NCBI RefSeq assembly: GCF_019578655.1
Contig: NC_063262.1
Coordinates: 21,521,582 to 21,585,581, forward strand
Direction of reading: 5' to 3'
Length of the DNA stretch: 64,000 bases
From: Ricinus communis
Lineage: Eukaryota > Streptophyta > Magnoliopsida > Malpighiales > Euphorbiaceae
Below, piece by piece: positions 36,665 through 49,210 of this stretch (position 1 is its first letter; every line of letters starts with the position of its first letter). Under the pieces are notes generated by a model, which ran no database searches, was not told where the DNA came from, and was given only the letters and a program-made list of their open reading frames with translations. Position numbers and translations under genes: made by a program.

Positions 36665-38902
36665 GAGAGTAATATTTTAATATTATTTTTCTCTATTCTA
36701 CATGGCATATGTCATATGATTTCTAAATTATTTTCTTTTAATTTTTTAAAAATTAATTATTCTAGCATATTTTTCTAGTATTTTAAAAAGTATTATGTTA
36801 CAATTTCTAACACTTTAATTAGGATATTTAATTATTTCATATTCTTATATCTTTTTGGATTCTTATTTATAACTTTCATTTTAAATAATTTTTTTTCTAA
36901 ATATTGTATTACAATATATAATACCTAAATTATAAATTTTAAGTATTTAATTTGTCATTTTTTTCCAAATTCTTCTTTATAGTTTTACTTTTTGATTAGA
37001 TTTTCCAAATTTTTTTATTCCCATAGTTGAATAATTATCTTATCAATTAAAGAACTGTTTTTTAATTAAAATATTTATATTTATTTCCATCTTTCATTCT
37101 TCATTATATTCTATCTTAAATATATTCCAATGAAATTATTTTGATATGGTTCAATTTCAAGTAAAAAATTCAGTTAATTAAAATTAGTTTTTAGGTTAGA
37201 TTTTTTATAATTTAGTAAATTAAAAAATAACATAAATTTTAATTTTTATATATATAAAATAAGAAAATATTACAGAATTATATACTTAAAATATACAAAA
37301 TACTAAATAAAAAAAATTAAAAAATAAATGAAATACCTAATATTAAATCAAGTTATAACACAATTATTTAATTTGATTCAATTTATATTTGTAACATATT
37401 TATTTTATTTAATTTTATGAGATATTCTTATTTATTTATTTCCATATTGATGTTATAAATATAGTAAAAGAAAATTACAGAGTTCAAACTATAGAAAACT
37501 ATTAAATTTTTAAAAGGAGAGAATAAACATTTTCTAGTAAATAAATTTATCATCATTAAAATTAATAAGTGTTTAAAAAATTTTAAAAGATATATAAAGT
37601 TAGTTCTGTAGTCAATTAATTTATTTTTAGAGTTTTTATTAATTTTTTGTGGTATGATATTATTCAATTTAAATATTAATAATTCTATAATTTATTGATA
37701 TTAAAATTAAACCGCCCATAAGACATATAATTATCTAGCTATATTAACTAATAAATAATTTCTTAATAAGATAATAATACTAATTTTATCCAAAAAATAA
37801 CATAATAATTATATTTTAATATTATATTAACTAATGAATTAATTTTATAATTAGATAATAATTTTAGTATTAATAAATAATATTTTAGATTATACTTTTT
37901 ATATTATATTCAATAATAAAATAATTTCTCGATCATATAATAAATTTTAATTTTAAAAAATAGCAATATCGATTATATTGATTTATTAATTTATATAATA
38001 TTAAGATTATATAATAAATAACTTTTAAAATAATTTTTATATTATTGTATTAATAGAATTTTAGAATTTTAAAAAATTAACACCATTTAAAAATAGTTAT
38101 TTTCTAAAATAATATAAATTAATAATAAAAATTGACCTTTTTATTAAATTATATCCATTAGCTTGATTTTATAATCAAAATAATAATAACGACTGTGCAA
38201 CGTACGGGTAAACGATTAGTATATATTTATTTCTAAGACCTAAGATTTTTTTAACATGTATGCTTAATTTTTTATACATAAAATTTTTGTTTTGACATGT
38301 ATATGGACTTTTGCACATAGGATTTAAGTTTACGTATAATTTTATATTTTTTTTATCAATTTATTGATTCATAAGTTACATTCCTAATTAAACAGTTATT
38401 ATAATCTTAAGAAATAAAATTAATTATATTTTAATATTATATTAACTAATAAATAGTTTTCGAATTAGATAAGGATACTAATTATATCATAAGAAATAAT
38501 AAATTAATTATATTTTAATATTATTTTGATTAATAAATTAGGTTTGTAACTAAATAATAATTCTAGTTCTAAAAATAATATTTTAATATTATAATAATAA
38601 ATTAACTTTAATTATTAATAAATTTTTAATTTTAAAAAATAGTAATATCAATTACATTGATATATGAATTTATATAATATTAAAATTAATTTATAAATAA
38701 GTTTTAAAATAAATTTTATATTATGCATTAATAGAATTTTAGAATTTAAAAAAAAATTAAAAATAATTAGTTTGCTATTATTTCTTAAAATTTTATAAAT
38801 TAATTTTAAATATTGAAATTTTTATAAAATTGTATCTATCAAATTGATTTTATAATCAAAATAATAATTACGACGGTGTAACACATGCGTAAAACTACCA
38901 GT

Positions 38903-39644
38903 ATTATTAAATCTAGAATAAATTATTTTTACTGATTCATAATTATTATTATTATAGTAAATATAATCGACTTTCTACATCATCTTTTATTACTGTGAAA
39001 TTTTAAAAATTGTCATTGAAAAGTATTTTTAAAAATAAATTAAAAGCATGAATATTTGTTTTAAAATTTTAAAACAATTAAATAAAATTATTAAAATGTG
39101 TAAAGTTCGGAATTTAATTACTTTAGTTATTTTAATATTTTAAATTTTAGTTTAACCTAAAAAAATCCGAATTACATTTACATCGTGTTTAGTTAAAATC
39201 CATAAACTTCATAAAATTTATTTACAAATTTAAAATTTATGTGCTTTGAATGAAGTGAACGTTACTTCATAACTCTATATAATCAAGTTTATATTTCTCT
39301 TTCGTGTCTTTTTTCCAAATGAAATAAATTTCGAAATGCATCATCAAATATAGCATTAATTTTGGATTAAACTAATAGAAATCTGAACTTTTATACGTAA
39401 TAAATTTGTCTAAATAAGCATTGGACCTTATCTTTAATTATCTAAAGATTCTAGAGTAAAATAGAAACGAAAACACATCAATTTTCCAATTCTAAAGATG
39501 TTCAACCTTTTTCATTTACAAACATCAATACAGCATCGAATGGTTCCAGGACAATGATAACATCAATATGTTACATGTTCCAACCAAATCAGGACGATCG
39601 AATAGGCATGTTAATCAAAGTACATAAGATATACATGTGACCAT
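38903..39644. other. Spacer and probable 3' UTR of the RNase III-like gene
   Basis: AT-rich to about 39480. From there to 39644 base composition is more mixed and probably belongs to the 3' end of the RNase III-like transcript, possibly with one more small exon (see that gene). Confidence 0.35.
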
Positions 39645-41400
39645 CTACAAACATATATTACCTTTTTGTTCATCAATGTCAGTTTGAAGGAAGCATGATG
39701 CATGATCAGTTGTATCTTTGTCGCCAAGTATTCTTCCAATGTTGTCCAGAGCATCCTTTGCTGCTCTATTATGAGCAATTTCTTTCTTGAGGCCGTATGT
39801 TCCTCTACCCACAAGCTGATCATCTATGAACACATCAACTGCCATGCTTTCTCTCCATAAATCCACGAACTTTACTTTTAAATTTCGCTTCTGGCATACT
39901 TCATACAACTGGGTAACCGGATGTATTTTGAGTGTTTCTCGATTAATTATGGGTTCCAACAAGTCCTTAAACACCTAACTCCAAGATAAACATAATGCAA
40001 GTATTAACATTTTCATAGACCTTGCTACAATATCAATAACAACCATATATTAATATATGTAGGTGCTTGTATGGAAAAAAGATAAACAAAAAAAAGAAAG
40101 AAGAATCGGTGCAACAAAATATACAAAGCTCTAGAGAAAAAAAGGCTAAAAAATGTTTAAATTTTAGTCTACAGGACTGTAAACAGGAATAAAATGTCCA
40201 AGCCTTGTGCATAGGCCGGACCCTAATAATAGAAATGTGGCTCATGCTGTAGAAATAAGACATCCATCCAGTAAAACCATATCAGATGAACATTTCTTTT
40301 TTGTTGCTGTTTTTTAGTTCTGTTTTATGTTAGGTTAATGCGCAAGTCAAGTTAAGTAATCAAATTTAGCCAGAGCGCATGATGGACGTCTTCAGTATTG
40401 TTTTTGAATAAAAAGAATGAAAAAAGAAGAAGAAAGCAGTGGTATACGTGATGAGGAAGACAAAAGTACCTTCCAGACAGTATCTACTGAAGAATTGCTG
40501 TCAATGAAAACAGCACCAATGGCTGATTCAACAATGTCGGCGAGGACCTTTGGCACATCCACTAGTCCATTGGAGTGCAATGGATACTCCAAGATAGCTT
40601 GACTGAACTCTCGAATCTGCTCACATTTGATCAATAATATTGACTTTTTAATTCCTTGTGACTGCAATGTTGGTATAGAAAGCAAGACAACAACTATTGA
40701 CAATAAGCCATATATATATAATCTGATCGGGCCGACGCATAATGGGCCAAACAATTGGCGATTATTTTTATGTGCAAGTGAAACAAAATTATAGTTGCAC
40801 TCTTGCTGGCAGTCTTCAACAAGAATACCAATTTCATCCTCAAATTTCTTGAACAAGTTCACGAGATCAGTCAATTAATTCATCGCCCAGATCGTAATCA
40901 ATATTTTAATTACCCAAATCGTAACAGGTCTCCATGTTCAAATAACAGAAAAGGAAAAAAAAAAAACTAAATAAAAACAACTTCAGTTATTTCCATAAAC
41001 TTACTTGTTCTTCAAGAAGAGGTTTCTTATGACGCAAGAACCGATGAAACCCGTGCTTGACAGCAACACGTGCGAGTTTTTCAGTATCAACATTGGCAGC
41101 ACGGAGCCGGGTCAAATCTCCGGGCGGCAAATTCGGGTACTTGAAGTAATGTTCTTTAGTGAAAAGGAGATTGAGGACTGAATCACCAACATGCTCTAAT
41201 CGCTCGTAAGAAAAGCACTTACCAGGAAACGAAGAATCTGTAAAAGCTTCTTCTAATAAGCTTCTGTTCTTGAATTTGTATTTAAGGATCTCCTCCACTC
41301 CATCAAGACTCGGCGACTGATTTGACTCAGCTTCCTCTAACTCGGTTTCTATATCTTTGTTCATTATAATCACCGTCTCTGTTTGGTTTTGGTGTTCCAT
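39645..41400 (-). CDS. Ribonuclease III-like protein (RTL type: one RNase III domain plus one dsRBD)
   Basis: Exons (minus): 41005-41400, 40470-40616, 39645-39974, giving 290 residues. It is a double-stranded-RNA endonuclease of the plant RNase-three-like group, whose members process pre-rRNA 3' ends or cleave small-RNA precursors. The RNase III domain spans about residues 33-185. The signature is ERLEHVGDSVLNLL with E66 and D73; the second catalytic pair is D159/E162 in LADIVESAIGAVFID. The dsRNA-binding domain (about 198-262) contains PVTQLYEVCQKRNLKVKF, VGRGTYGLKKEIAHNRAAKDAL. All four acidic catalytic residues are kept, so activity is expected. The last exon has a donor-like site (AAAAAG|GTAATA, exon end 39662). 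If it is used, a further 3' exon replaces the terminal GNICL; otherwise the stop is at 39645-39647. It is shorter than Arabidopsis RTL2, which has two dsRBDs. Confidence 0.9.
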
Positions 41401-41422
41401 AGCGGTGATGCAATTGCAGAGC

Positions 41423-41447
41423 TTTTTTTTTTTTTTTTTTTTTTTTT
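41423..41447. repeat. 25-nt poly(T) run just upstream of the RNase III-like start codon
   Basis: On the coding (minus) strand this is a 25-nt A run about 22 nt before the ATG, inside the presumed 5' leader. Confidence 0.95.
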
Positions 41448-41448
41448 G

Positions 41449-43377
41449 GGTTTTATTTCATGTAAAATTTTTAAGGCTTTTAGTTTATATAATACGAAGG
41501 AAAATTGAGTTTGGTTTGGTATTCAGTTCACTACACGTAAAAGAGTTTTGAATGGTCAATAATGAGTTCAAGTTGACCTCTTCAATTTTCATTTTATTTT
41601 TCTTTATTTATTTATTTATTTCTCTTAAATCATTGATTTTCTTTTTTAGTCATGCAAATTCTTTTCTAAAAATATAATATCTAATCAAAGAATAAAATCA
41701 TTTAACAATAAATTGACGTTTATAAATAAATAATTTTTTTGGTTTTTAATTGTTAATTTTATTTCCAATTCAGAAGTATCTAGTAGCCACAATAATACTC
41801 TTATTAATTGCCTAATTAATTATCAATAACCTTGTGTCATATCTACTAGTATGTACGAGCAGAAAAAGCCCCATGTCCTTTAGCCACCAAATCCATTAAT
41901 AAATTGACATTTCTCAAAAAGGTAAAATAATTATTTCGTATAGTCTTTATTATTAATTCAAGTTGTCAAAAATAGAATGATGGGCTTGTCATAACATATA
42001 GCTTTATTCAGGGGAAATAGTTAAATAATTTGAGTAGATAAAAAACTCAAAAAAAAAAATTTATTGACTTGAAAATGTATTAATATTTACTATTAAAATA
42101 AAAGATATTTAAATAAAAAACATGTGTGATTTTGGAGAATATGATACCGGTATCAAAACAATTATAATCATTAAATTTGTGTTGTAAACCTTAACCACTG
42201 TTAAAAAAACTTACACCGGTAAAAGTGGTTATTTACTTCAATTAGAAAGAAATAGAAATATACTAATCTGACGTGATTTTATTTCATTCTTTTTAGCCAT
42301 AACATTTTCTTTTTATATTTATTTTTATTAATAATCAGCAATACTATTTTCTTGCAATTATTTTTATAAACTCGAGTTTGCTATTTGTCAAAACCTTTTG
42401 ATTCTTATATATTTCATCAGAGATTGTTACTAAACCATTACCATATTGTCCTATAAGCAAAATCCCAGACCAACTATCTAATAGCTAATGGATACTCAAT
42501 CGAACGGAAAGAATGTTGTAAATCAAAATCATTAATAAAATAATTAAATATTATAATATCTGCTTCAATATATTATTTTATTAATTTTTTGCATGATTAA
42601 TACTATATCTATTATTATTTATGACCTTTGCATTTAAAAATAAAAGATAATAATTTAAAAGATTTGGTGGGAACAAATTATAGTAAATTTAATAAACAAT
42701 ATATGTAAAAACATAATTGTATAGTAGAAATAGATTATAATAAATTTGGTGAAACAAAAAATATAAATTGATAACTATAAATTAATTTATTTTACTAATT
42801 TAAATAAAAATGAAATAATAATAATAATAATAATAATATCATTTATATTATTATTTTTAAGATATGATATTATAGATTAAATAAACTGTGACATTGTGAT
42901 TTAGTTATAAATTAAAACACTAGTAGGTACATTCGTGAGGGCCAAGTTTGAAGAGGCCACTAAATGAAGAGGCAGCTGCGATTTTTCAGTTGAAACTGGA
43001 AACATAATAAATAGACATTGACTAGAGCAAAAGTGTGTCTGCTGAAAAGCTCATTGCCTTTTTGCCAAAATAAAGAGCATTCTTCTTGCTCTCCAAGGCA
43101 CTAGACATGCCTTTATCAAATAAATCGATACTCAAACGGCCGATCTAATAATTTATTTGAAAAACAATTAAAATATAGCACTTATTTTTAAAAATGCGAA
43201 AAGATATATAAAAAAATTTAATACTGTTTGAGAAACTAAAATAAAAAAAATTCAAATATATAAATAAATTTCTGAATTTATTTCGTTTTTATATTTAATT
43301 TTATAAATTTAATTTTAATTAAATCAAAATTTTAAAATTTATAGGTTATGGATGTGTCTTTTTTAGTACTCGCAAGT
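41449..43377. other. AT-rich intergenic stretch
   Basis: Promoter side of the RNase III-like gene, then AT-rich sequence with a short (AAT)n run near 42820. No gene was recognised. Confidence 0.35.
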
Positions 43378-44470
43378 GCACGAACCGTTCCTATAGCAAG
43401 GATAAGTTCACCACGAGGTCGATCTTTCAAAAAACTATGAGGTCACTTATTATAAAGACTAATTATCAATACAAAACAATAGAAGTAAATCTAAACACTC
43501 GAAATTGGTATATTGAGAGGGTAATATTCATAAAGTAAAGTAACTAAATAATAAATAAATATGCAATGCAAATGTAAGTGTTTATGATCTAAAACTATAT
43601 GCTAAAAACAGTATTTAATCTAGCCATTTACTTAGTAATCTCTTTGTTTTACTTTAAGCCTAGATTAATGAATGAGATGGTGATGTGCCTTTTTTCCTAA
43701 GCCATTTAAGCTAATGATGCAACCTATATTTCTTATACCAACACATATTAAAGTAAAAATGATGTTATAATACTTTTAAACCTAAAGCTTTTCATAACAA
43801 TTACTATTGTTAAATTAATATGATGGTTAACTAACAATAATAATTGAAACTAATAAAGATATGAAGATAAAGAAATCACTCATTAAATAAATAAATAACA
43901 AGGTTCATACAAAAATAAAAAGATTAAACTAAACACTTATGAAAACTAGCCTAACATATTTAACCCAATGATCATGGTATTAAATAGAAAGACATAAAAA
44001 AAGTAAAAAGCTTACTTTAGATCCAAAATTTCTTTAAGTAGAAAGACGATAGGTCCTCAGTCTCCACTTCTTGAAAAACTCCTTAAATCTTAAAAAGAGT
44101 AATGAAAACTAAAACTAAATGTTTATTAAGAACTGTATAGAATTATGGAGAAAATAAAAGTGGCATGTGTAGAGAACATGTAGGAGAAAACTCTCATCTT
44201 TCTTCTTTTCCTCATTTTTCTTTCTTTTTTTAATTAGATTTTTGTAGAGATATATATAGAGGAGAGTCCTCCTCTAAATAAATCTCTCTTTATATAAGTA
44301 TACTAATATAAGTCTATCTAATAGATAAGACTTAAAGTATTTTAATCTCCACCAAATACTATCTCATAAATAACTCTTAATATAAATCCTAATAATTATA
44401 TAAAATGACTACAATATCTCTTGGGCCTTATAATTAGCAGTCCATGCGTCTTAATCTTGAGCCTTGATAC
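43378..44470. repeat. Dispersed repeat copy 2 (pair with 1828-2880)
   Basis: Direct-orientation partner of 1828-2880. It begins at CGCAAGTGCACGAACCGTTC and carries the same ordered landmarks (AACAGTATTTAATCTAGCCA, AATGAATGAGATGGTGATG, AATGATCATGGTA). It may run on to about 44650, where the sequence has the GGACCGATC end. It is non-coding. Confidence 0.7.
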
Positions 44471-45266
44471 GAATATGTCCCATTAAGCTTCTTTTAGCTC
44501 TATATTTTCCTCTTTTTGCTAATATTTCTGAAAATAGATAATTAAGCTTAAGCGATACAAAAACACATATTTTCACCATTTTATATATAGAAATATATCA
44601 TTAAAGCTCTAAAATACCCTTAAATATCTATACATAATTTGGACCGATCAGTTATTTTAACTTTTTTACTAACTGTAATAAGAAAAAATTATAAAAGTAA
44701 AAAATTAATATTCCCATTAATAGCGTTATTTATAATAAATAATATATATAATTGATTTTGAATTTATTCTATTTTTGTAATTGTTCCAAACTCAATTCTA
44801 ATTCAATTTGATATTTGAACTTCACAAGTTATTATATTTAAATCTTTCGCATAGAGAAATTGAACGCATTGGATTAACCTCCTATAAAAAGTGTGTTCCA
44901 CTAATTTTAATGTATTGTTTATTGTAATTAAGATTATTTTATTAATTTTATTAAATAAAATTTTAAAATAATTTAATTGACTAAAATAAACTGTTGTAAT
45001 CCTTCAATTTTTCTGTCATTAAAAATTTCTTTTTATACTCACAGGCGATATCCATATCGGTAATCGTAGGAAGGAATATCAATAATCGTAGGAAGGAAAT
45101 GTTTGACAGACAATAAAAAGCGGTGAGTTTTTTAAAAACTAAAACTCATCGTTTTACTCTTTTTTTTTTTCATTTTATATGGTTTAATTATTTTATATTT
45201 TAAATATATTATTATTTTATTCAAACTTATATATTTTTTAGATGGCGTAAAATATACGCATATAAT
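44471..45266. other. Spacer left of the solo LTR
   Basis: No gene. It contains a small tandem duplication of the AATCGTAGGAAGGAA motif at 45061-45100. Its right edge (45190-45262) matches 48250-48320 beyond the LTR. Confidence 0.45.
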
Positions 45267-48096
45267 TGTAACACCCGAAATTTTTATATATTTAATAATG
45301 AGTTTTTATTTAAGTTAATTTTAGCTTCATTATTATTGGGTTTAATTTGAAATGATTATATTTTGGTTATTCAAAATTTTTCCAAATGCATATTTATATA
45401 AGCAAAATTATATATTGGAAAATTATGGTAGAATTGTAAAGGATGTGTTTATAAAAGAATTTTGGAAAAATTGATTATTTAATTTAATTGTGTGTTAGGA
45501 CTAAATTGGAAATTTATTTTGGAATAAGGATTGAAAGTATAATTTTATTTTTATGGGGCTTTAATGGAAATTTGTGAGTTTGGTATTTTCGTAAATAAAT
45601 ATGTCGGTCAGGGGTATTTTTGTAATTGTGTATTTTCAGTAATTCTAATTTGGCCCAAATTAAATAGTTAAGGGCTTAATTGAAAGGCTAAAAAGAAGTT
45701 TGGGGGTTAAATTGAAATTCTGCGGAATGAAATTGTAAGTAATTAAGAAAGTTGAGGGACGAAATTGTAATAAGGAAAAGTTCAAGGGTCAAATGTCGAT
45801 ATTGAAAGGAATGGAAGTCGGGGAAGGAAGAGAGGAAGAGAGAGAGAGAGAGAGAGTCAAGAAGAAGAAGGAGTGGCGTGCGTCGTCGCCGTGGTGTCAG
45901 TGGCCAGTGGCACACGGGCGACGCTAGGAGGAAGATGGCTTCCGGCGTCGGTGGTCGGCCGATTTTAGTGCCGATCGACTCCTCTCGGCCCTCGGCTTTG
46001 TTTTGGCGGCCGGTGTCGATGGTGGCCGGAATCGGAGATTCACGGTGGAGAGAGAAAATGGTGGCGGCCGGCATTTTTGGGCTTTTCCGTGAGCTCCCGG
46101 AGGATGGATGATCGGAGGATGTATCCCGACTCTCCTCGGCTCAAGCTTCGCGATGGCACTTGGTTTCGTGGCGATCGGGCTTCGTTTGCGAATCGACGAT
46201 CGAGATCGTCCGCAAATCTCTCCGGATGATCGGGTGTCGGATCGGAAAATCGGGCAGGGATCGCCATCGGCCGTCATTGTGAGTCCGATGGTGTGTTCGG
46301 ATCGTCGATCGGACTCCCGTACGTGGAGAGTCAACCGAGCGATCGAACGTCTCGGTAAATTTCTTTGGCCCGTTAATTTTAGAAATCCTTGGTTTAATTT
46401 GTGTCTATGGTTTATATTGTGTACTTGATGATATTTGTGAGTCATAAATATTTGTCATCGATTGGCTGCCATAGTCGTGTTTTTGTGCTGTGTGGCGGAG
46501 TCGGGAAATAGTGAAGTTTGGGGACCCGACTCCCGTTGTTTTAATTGTTGGTTATTTGGAGTGTTTTTCTGGCAGGTCCTGGACCCGTTTTTACGGGGGG
46601 TAATGTTCGTGTTGTAGGGGAGGTTCTGCCGAATTTTCGGTAGTTCCCGAGTCGAGATTCTTAGACAGTCAGTCCTAGGAATCTAGACCTAGGATCTATT
46701 GTAATTGTTTCATCGTTTTGATAAATTGTTTTCCGTGATTAGATGATCTGTCTGTTCGGCTCGCTCCTACCGAGACACCTAAGCTGAGCTAGGAGGTCGC
46801 CTAATTCTGTGAGTTAAAGTCATATATCATTTACGCACGTGTCATGCATAAAATTTGATTTGCTACTGTGAATATTTATTTGCAATTTCAATTTTTCATT
46901 CAATTATTATTATTATCATTTGCATGATGCTTTTAATTACTATTTAAATATGTTTTTCCTTTATTACCAATTTTAATATTGCATGATGACTCAGGATGGG
47001 ACGGCAGTAGAACATAGGAGTTGGATGAGTGTCCAATATAATATGAGAGAGATAAGAAAAGGGTAAAGAGGTAAAAATTTTAAGAAAGAAAGATTAGGAC
47101 CTGCCCTGGTCGAGCATCGCTCTCTGGGCTTAGTGATTTGTGGTTGCCGGAGTAAAGGTCCCTGGTCGAGCATTGCTCTCGGGGCGCCGGCTTATTTGGA
47201 AATTTAAGTGACCGGAGGTAAGGTCCCCGGTCGAGCATTGCTCTCGGGGGCAGTCTTATTGGATTAAGAGAGTCGAATGGCTACTAGATTTCTTATTTGG
47301 ATATTTAAGTGACGGTCGGAGGTAAGGTCCCTGGTCGAGCATTGCTCTCGGGGGCGCCAGTCTTATTGGATAAGAGAGCCAAAAGGCTAAGGCTGAGAGT
47401 TAAGTGACCGGACTGGAGGTAAGGTCCCTGGTCGAGCTTTGCTCTCTGGGAGCCAGTCCTATTGGAATGAGAGGTTTGAGATGATAGAGTTGAGGTTAGT
47501 TGAGACATAAGTGTTGAAATAATCGAGATTTTAGAGTTGGGATTAGAGTTCTACTCTTGAAGTACTTTGTCCCGCTTGCATGTGGAATAAATTTTGTTTA
47601 AGCATGGCATGACACATATGTTTTAACATGACACGTATGGTTCGCGTGATTTATTAATTATTTTAAAATTAAATGAATGTGACATTGAGATATTTGAAAC
47701 TGTTTTAGATGTATGATTTTAACTCACTCTATTTATGTTTTTTCAGGATTCGTGATTTAGTTCTCTCGCGACTCTTATTCAGTGAACTCCTTCATCATCG
47801 GGTGAAGTATTTGATTTGGTATGTAAAATGGTAAATCTTAGATTCTCCGCAGTAGTAATTAGTATATGTATCAGTTGTAAATTTTCTGAGCTTCGGGTCT
47901 CGCCTAGTATTTTTTGGTAGACCGAAGTAATTTTGTAACGTGTAACTATTAAGATAATTTATGGTTTTAATAATATAAATTTGAGTTGAGATTTGTTTAA
48001 ATCCGGTGAGTGTCGGGGCTTACTACGGGTTTCGGTGGCCTTAAGCCTACCCATTCCCTAGTCTTAGGTCACGGGCCCACAGGTGGGGTCGTGACA
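45267..48096. mobile_element. 2.83-kb solo LTR (probably Ty3/gypsy type)
   Basis: Starts TGTAACACCCGAAA and ends GGGGTCGTGACA, the TG...CA ends of an LTR. A perfect 5-bp direct repeat ATAAT flanks it (45262-45266 and 48097-48101), as expected of integrase-mediated insertion. The start sequence does not recur at the end, there is no primer-binding site and no gag-pol, so a single LTR left by recombination is the simplest reading. It is much more GC-rich than its surroundings, especially at 45870-46340. ORFs on both strands in that part have no recognisable domain and are best read as compositional. A GA microsatellite lies at about 45838-45857. Confidence 0.75.
47090..47460. repeat. Five hairpin-forming repeats inside the LTR
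   Basis: The core GGTCGAGCATTGCTCTC recurs five times, near 47108, 47162, 47228, 47331 and 47428, with only one or two changes per copy. Each is preceded by (AA)GGTCC(C/T) and followed by GGGG(C)GCC(A)GTC. Each core contains the inverted repeat GAGC-ATT-GCTC, and in the cleanest copy (47228) an outer pair CCCCGG/CGGGG can extend the stem. Spacing is roughly 55-105 bp. Confidence 0.9.
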
Positions 48097-48990
48097 ATAA
48101 TGTTTAGGGTTAAAAAATTTAAAAATAACAATTTATAAAATTAAGAGGTTCAATTGAATCAAAGTTGAGTTCGAGACAATTGTAAAGATAAGACAAGTTT
48201 ATGGAGCCATTTATGTATTTATCCATAGAGTTATTTATATATTTAGCTAATATTTTATATTTTAAATATATTATTATTTTATTCAAACTCACACATTTTT
48301 AAATTACATAATATACATGAACATAATATCGATTACTGAAATAATTAAATATAAAAATTCATAAAATTGAAAAATTCAATTATATTAAAATTAAAATTAA
48401 ATTCCAAGGTAAGATTTATGTATTAGAGAATAAAAAAAAGTGTAAAAACACTACAAAGAGGTAAACAAAATTCTAGAAAGCTACGAGCGGACATTATTTC
48501 TATTTCTATATATATATATATAATATTATTAATTATTAATTTAATAGAACTATAATTTTATTAAAATTCTAAGAAATTTTAATTTATAAAGTAATAATTA
48601 ACATCAATAATCAGCTTCATAACTTATTAAATTATTTAAAATAGAAAAATAAATCTTAGATATATTATGTATTTAAATTAAAATTACTTAATGATAATAA
48701 TTTGAAGATAAATTGTTTAAAAAATTGATGGTTTTTATTTATTTTTAAAATTAAAAATAGTAAAAAGATTATAAATGGAAATAAAAATATCAATTGAGAT
48801 ATTAAATTTTATATAAAAAAATAAATCTTTTTCTAAAGGCATGAATAGTTTATAGACAATTAGGTTTACATTATGTTATTTTAATATTAACGTGACTAAT
48901 ACAATTTAAAAAAAGAGAGACATTAGCTTGATGTATTACTTCAGCATTCATTGGATACAGTAGTTTGATTTTGAACTTCTATACGGAGGC
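48097..48990. other. AT-rich spacer right of the solo LTR
   Basis: No gene. The segment at 48250-48320 duplicates the left LTR flank. Confidence 0.4.
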
Positions 48991-48994
48991 TGAT

Positions 48995-49210
48995 GCTTGT
49001 CACGGCCCGCTACATCGAAAATGATTTAATAAATGTGAATTAACAAATTATACTGTATTGAATTAACAAATACTAAATGCATATTATTGGAATATAAAAG
49101 AAATTTATGATACTTTTAGCCCAAAGGCGAAAAGATAAAAGTCTAAAATGCTAGGACCAAAACCTTCCTCGTTGATTGAGAGCAAAATAAATGTGAAGAA
49201 AATAAAATTA
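48995..49210. mobile_element. Possible truncated LTR fragment
   Basis: Begins TGTCACGGCCCG, like the LTR termini of many plant gypsy elements, and carries 'ATGCTAGGACCAAAACCTTCC', a phrase often seen in such LTRs. The end is lost in AT-rich sequence. Confidence 0.35.

Larger units (their letters stand above)
35779..38902 (+). mobile_element. Nested/tandem Helitron-like AT-rich repeats
   Basis: Related blocks recur in direct orientation. 35830-36000 matches 38236-38400 (ACATGTATGCTTA, ATTTAAGTTTA.GTATAATT, TATTGATTCATAAGTTACATT.CTAATTAAAC). 36026-36560 matches 36664-37220 (GGCATAT, AGAATTAATTATT, TATTTTGATA). 38040-38219 matches 38713-38902 (TTAATAGAATTTTAGAATTT, TTGATTTTATAATCAAAATAATAAT). 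Two blocks end in a short GC-rich motif, CGACTGTGCAACGTACGGG then GATTAGT (38220), and CGACGGTGTAACACATGCG then ACCAGT (38902), which resembles the hairpin-plus-CTRRT 3' ends of non-autonomous Helitrons. No replicase is present. The boundaries are tentative. Confidence 0.45.

Noticed and set aside
45924..46445. 173-codon minus-strand ORF and overlapping ORFs on both strands
   Set aside because: They fall in the GC-rich part of the solo LTR, have low-complexity Arg/Pro/Ser composition and no recognisable domain.
47090..47460. Regularly repeated hairpin units resembling a CRISPR array
   Set aside because: Plant nuclear LTR context, variable spacing and linkers that are themselves related; not CRISPR.
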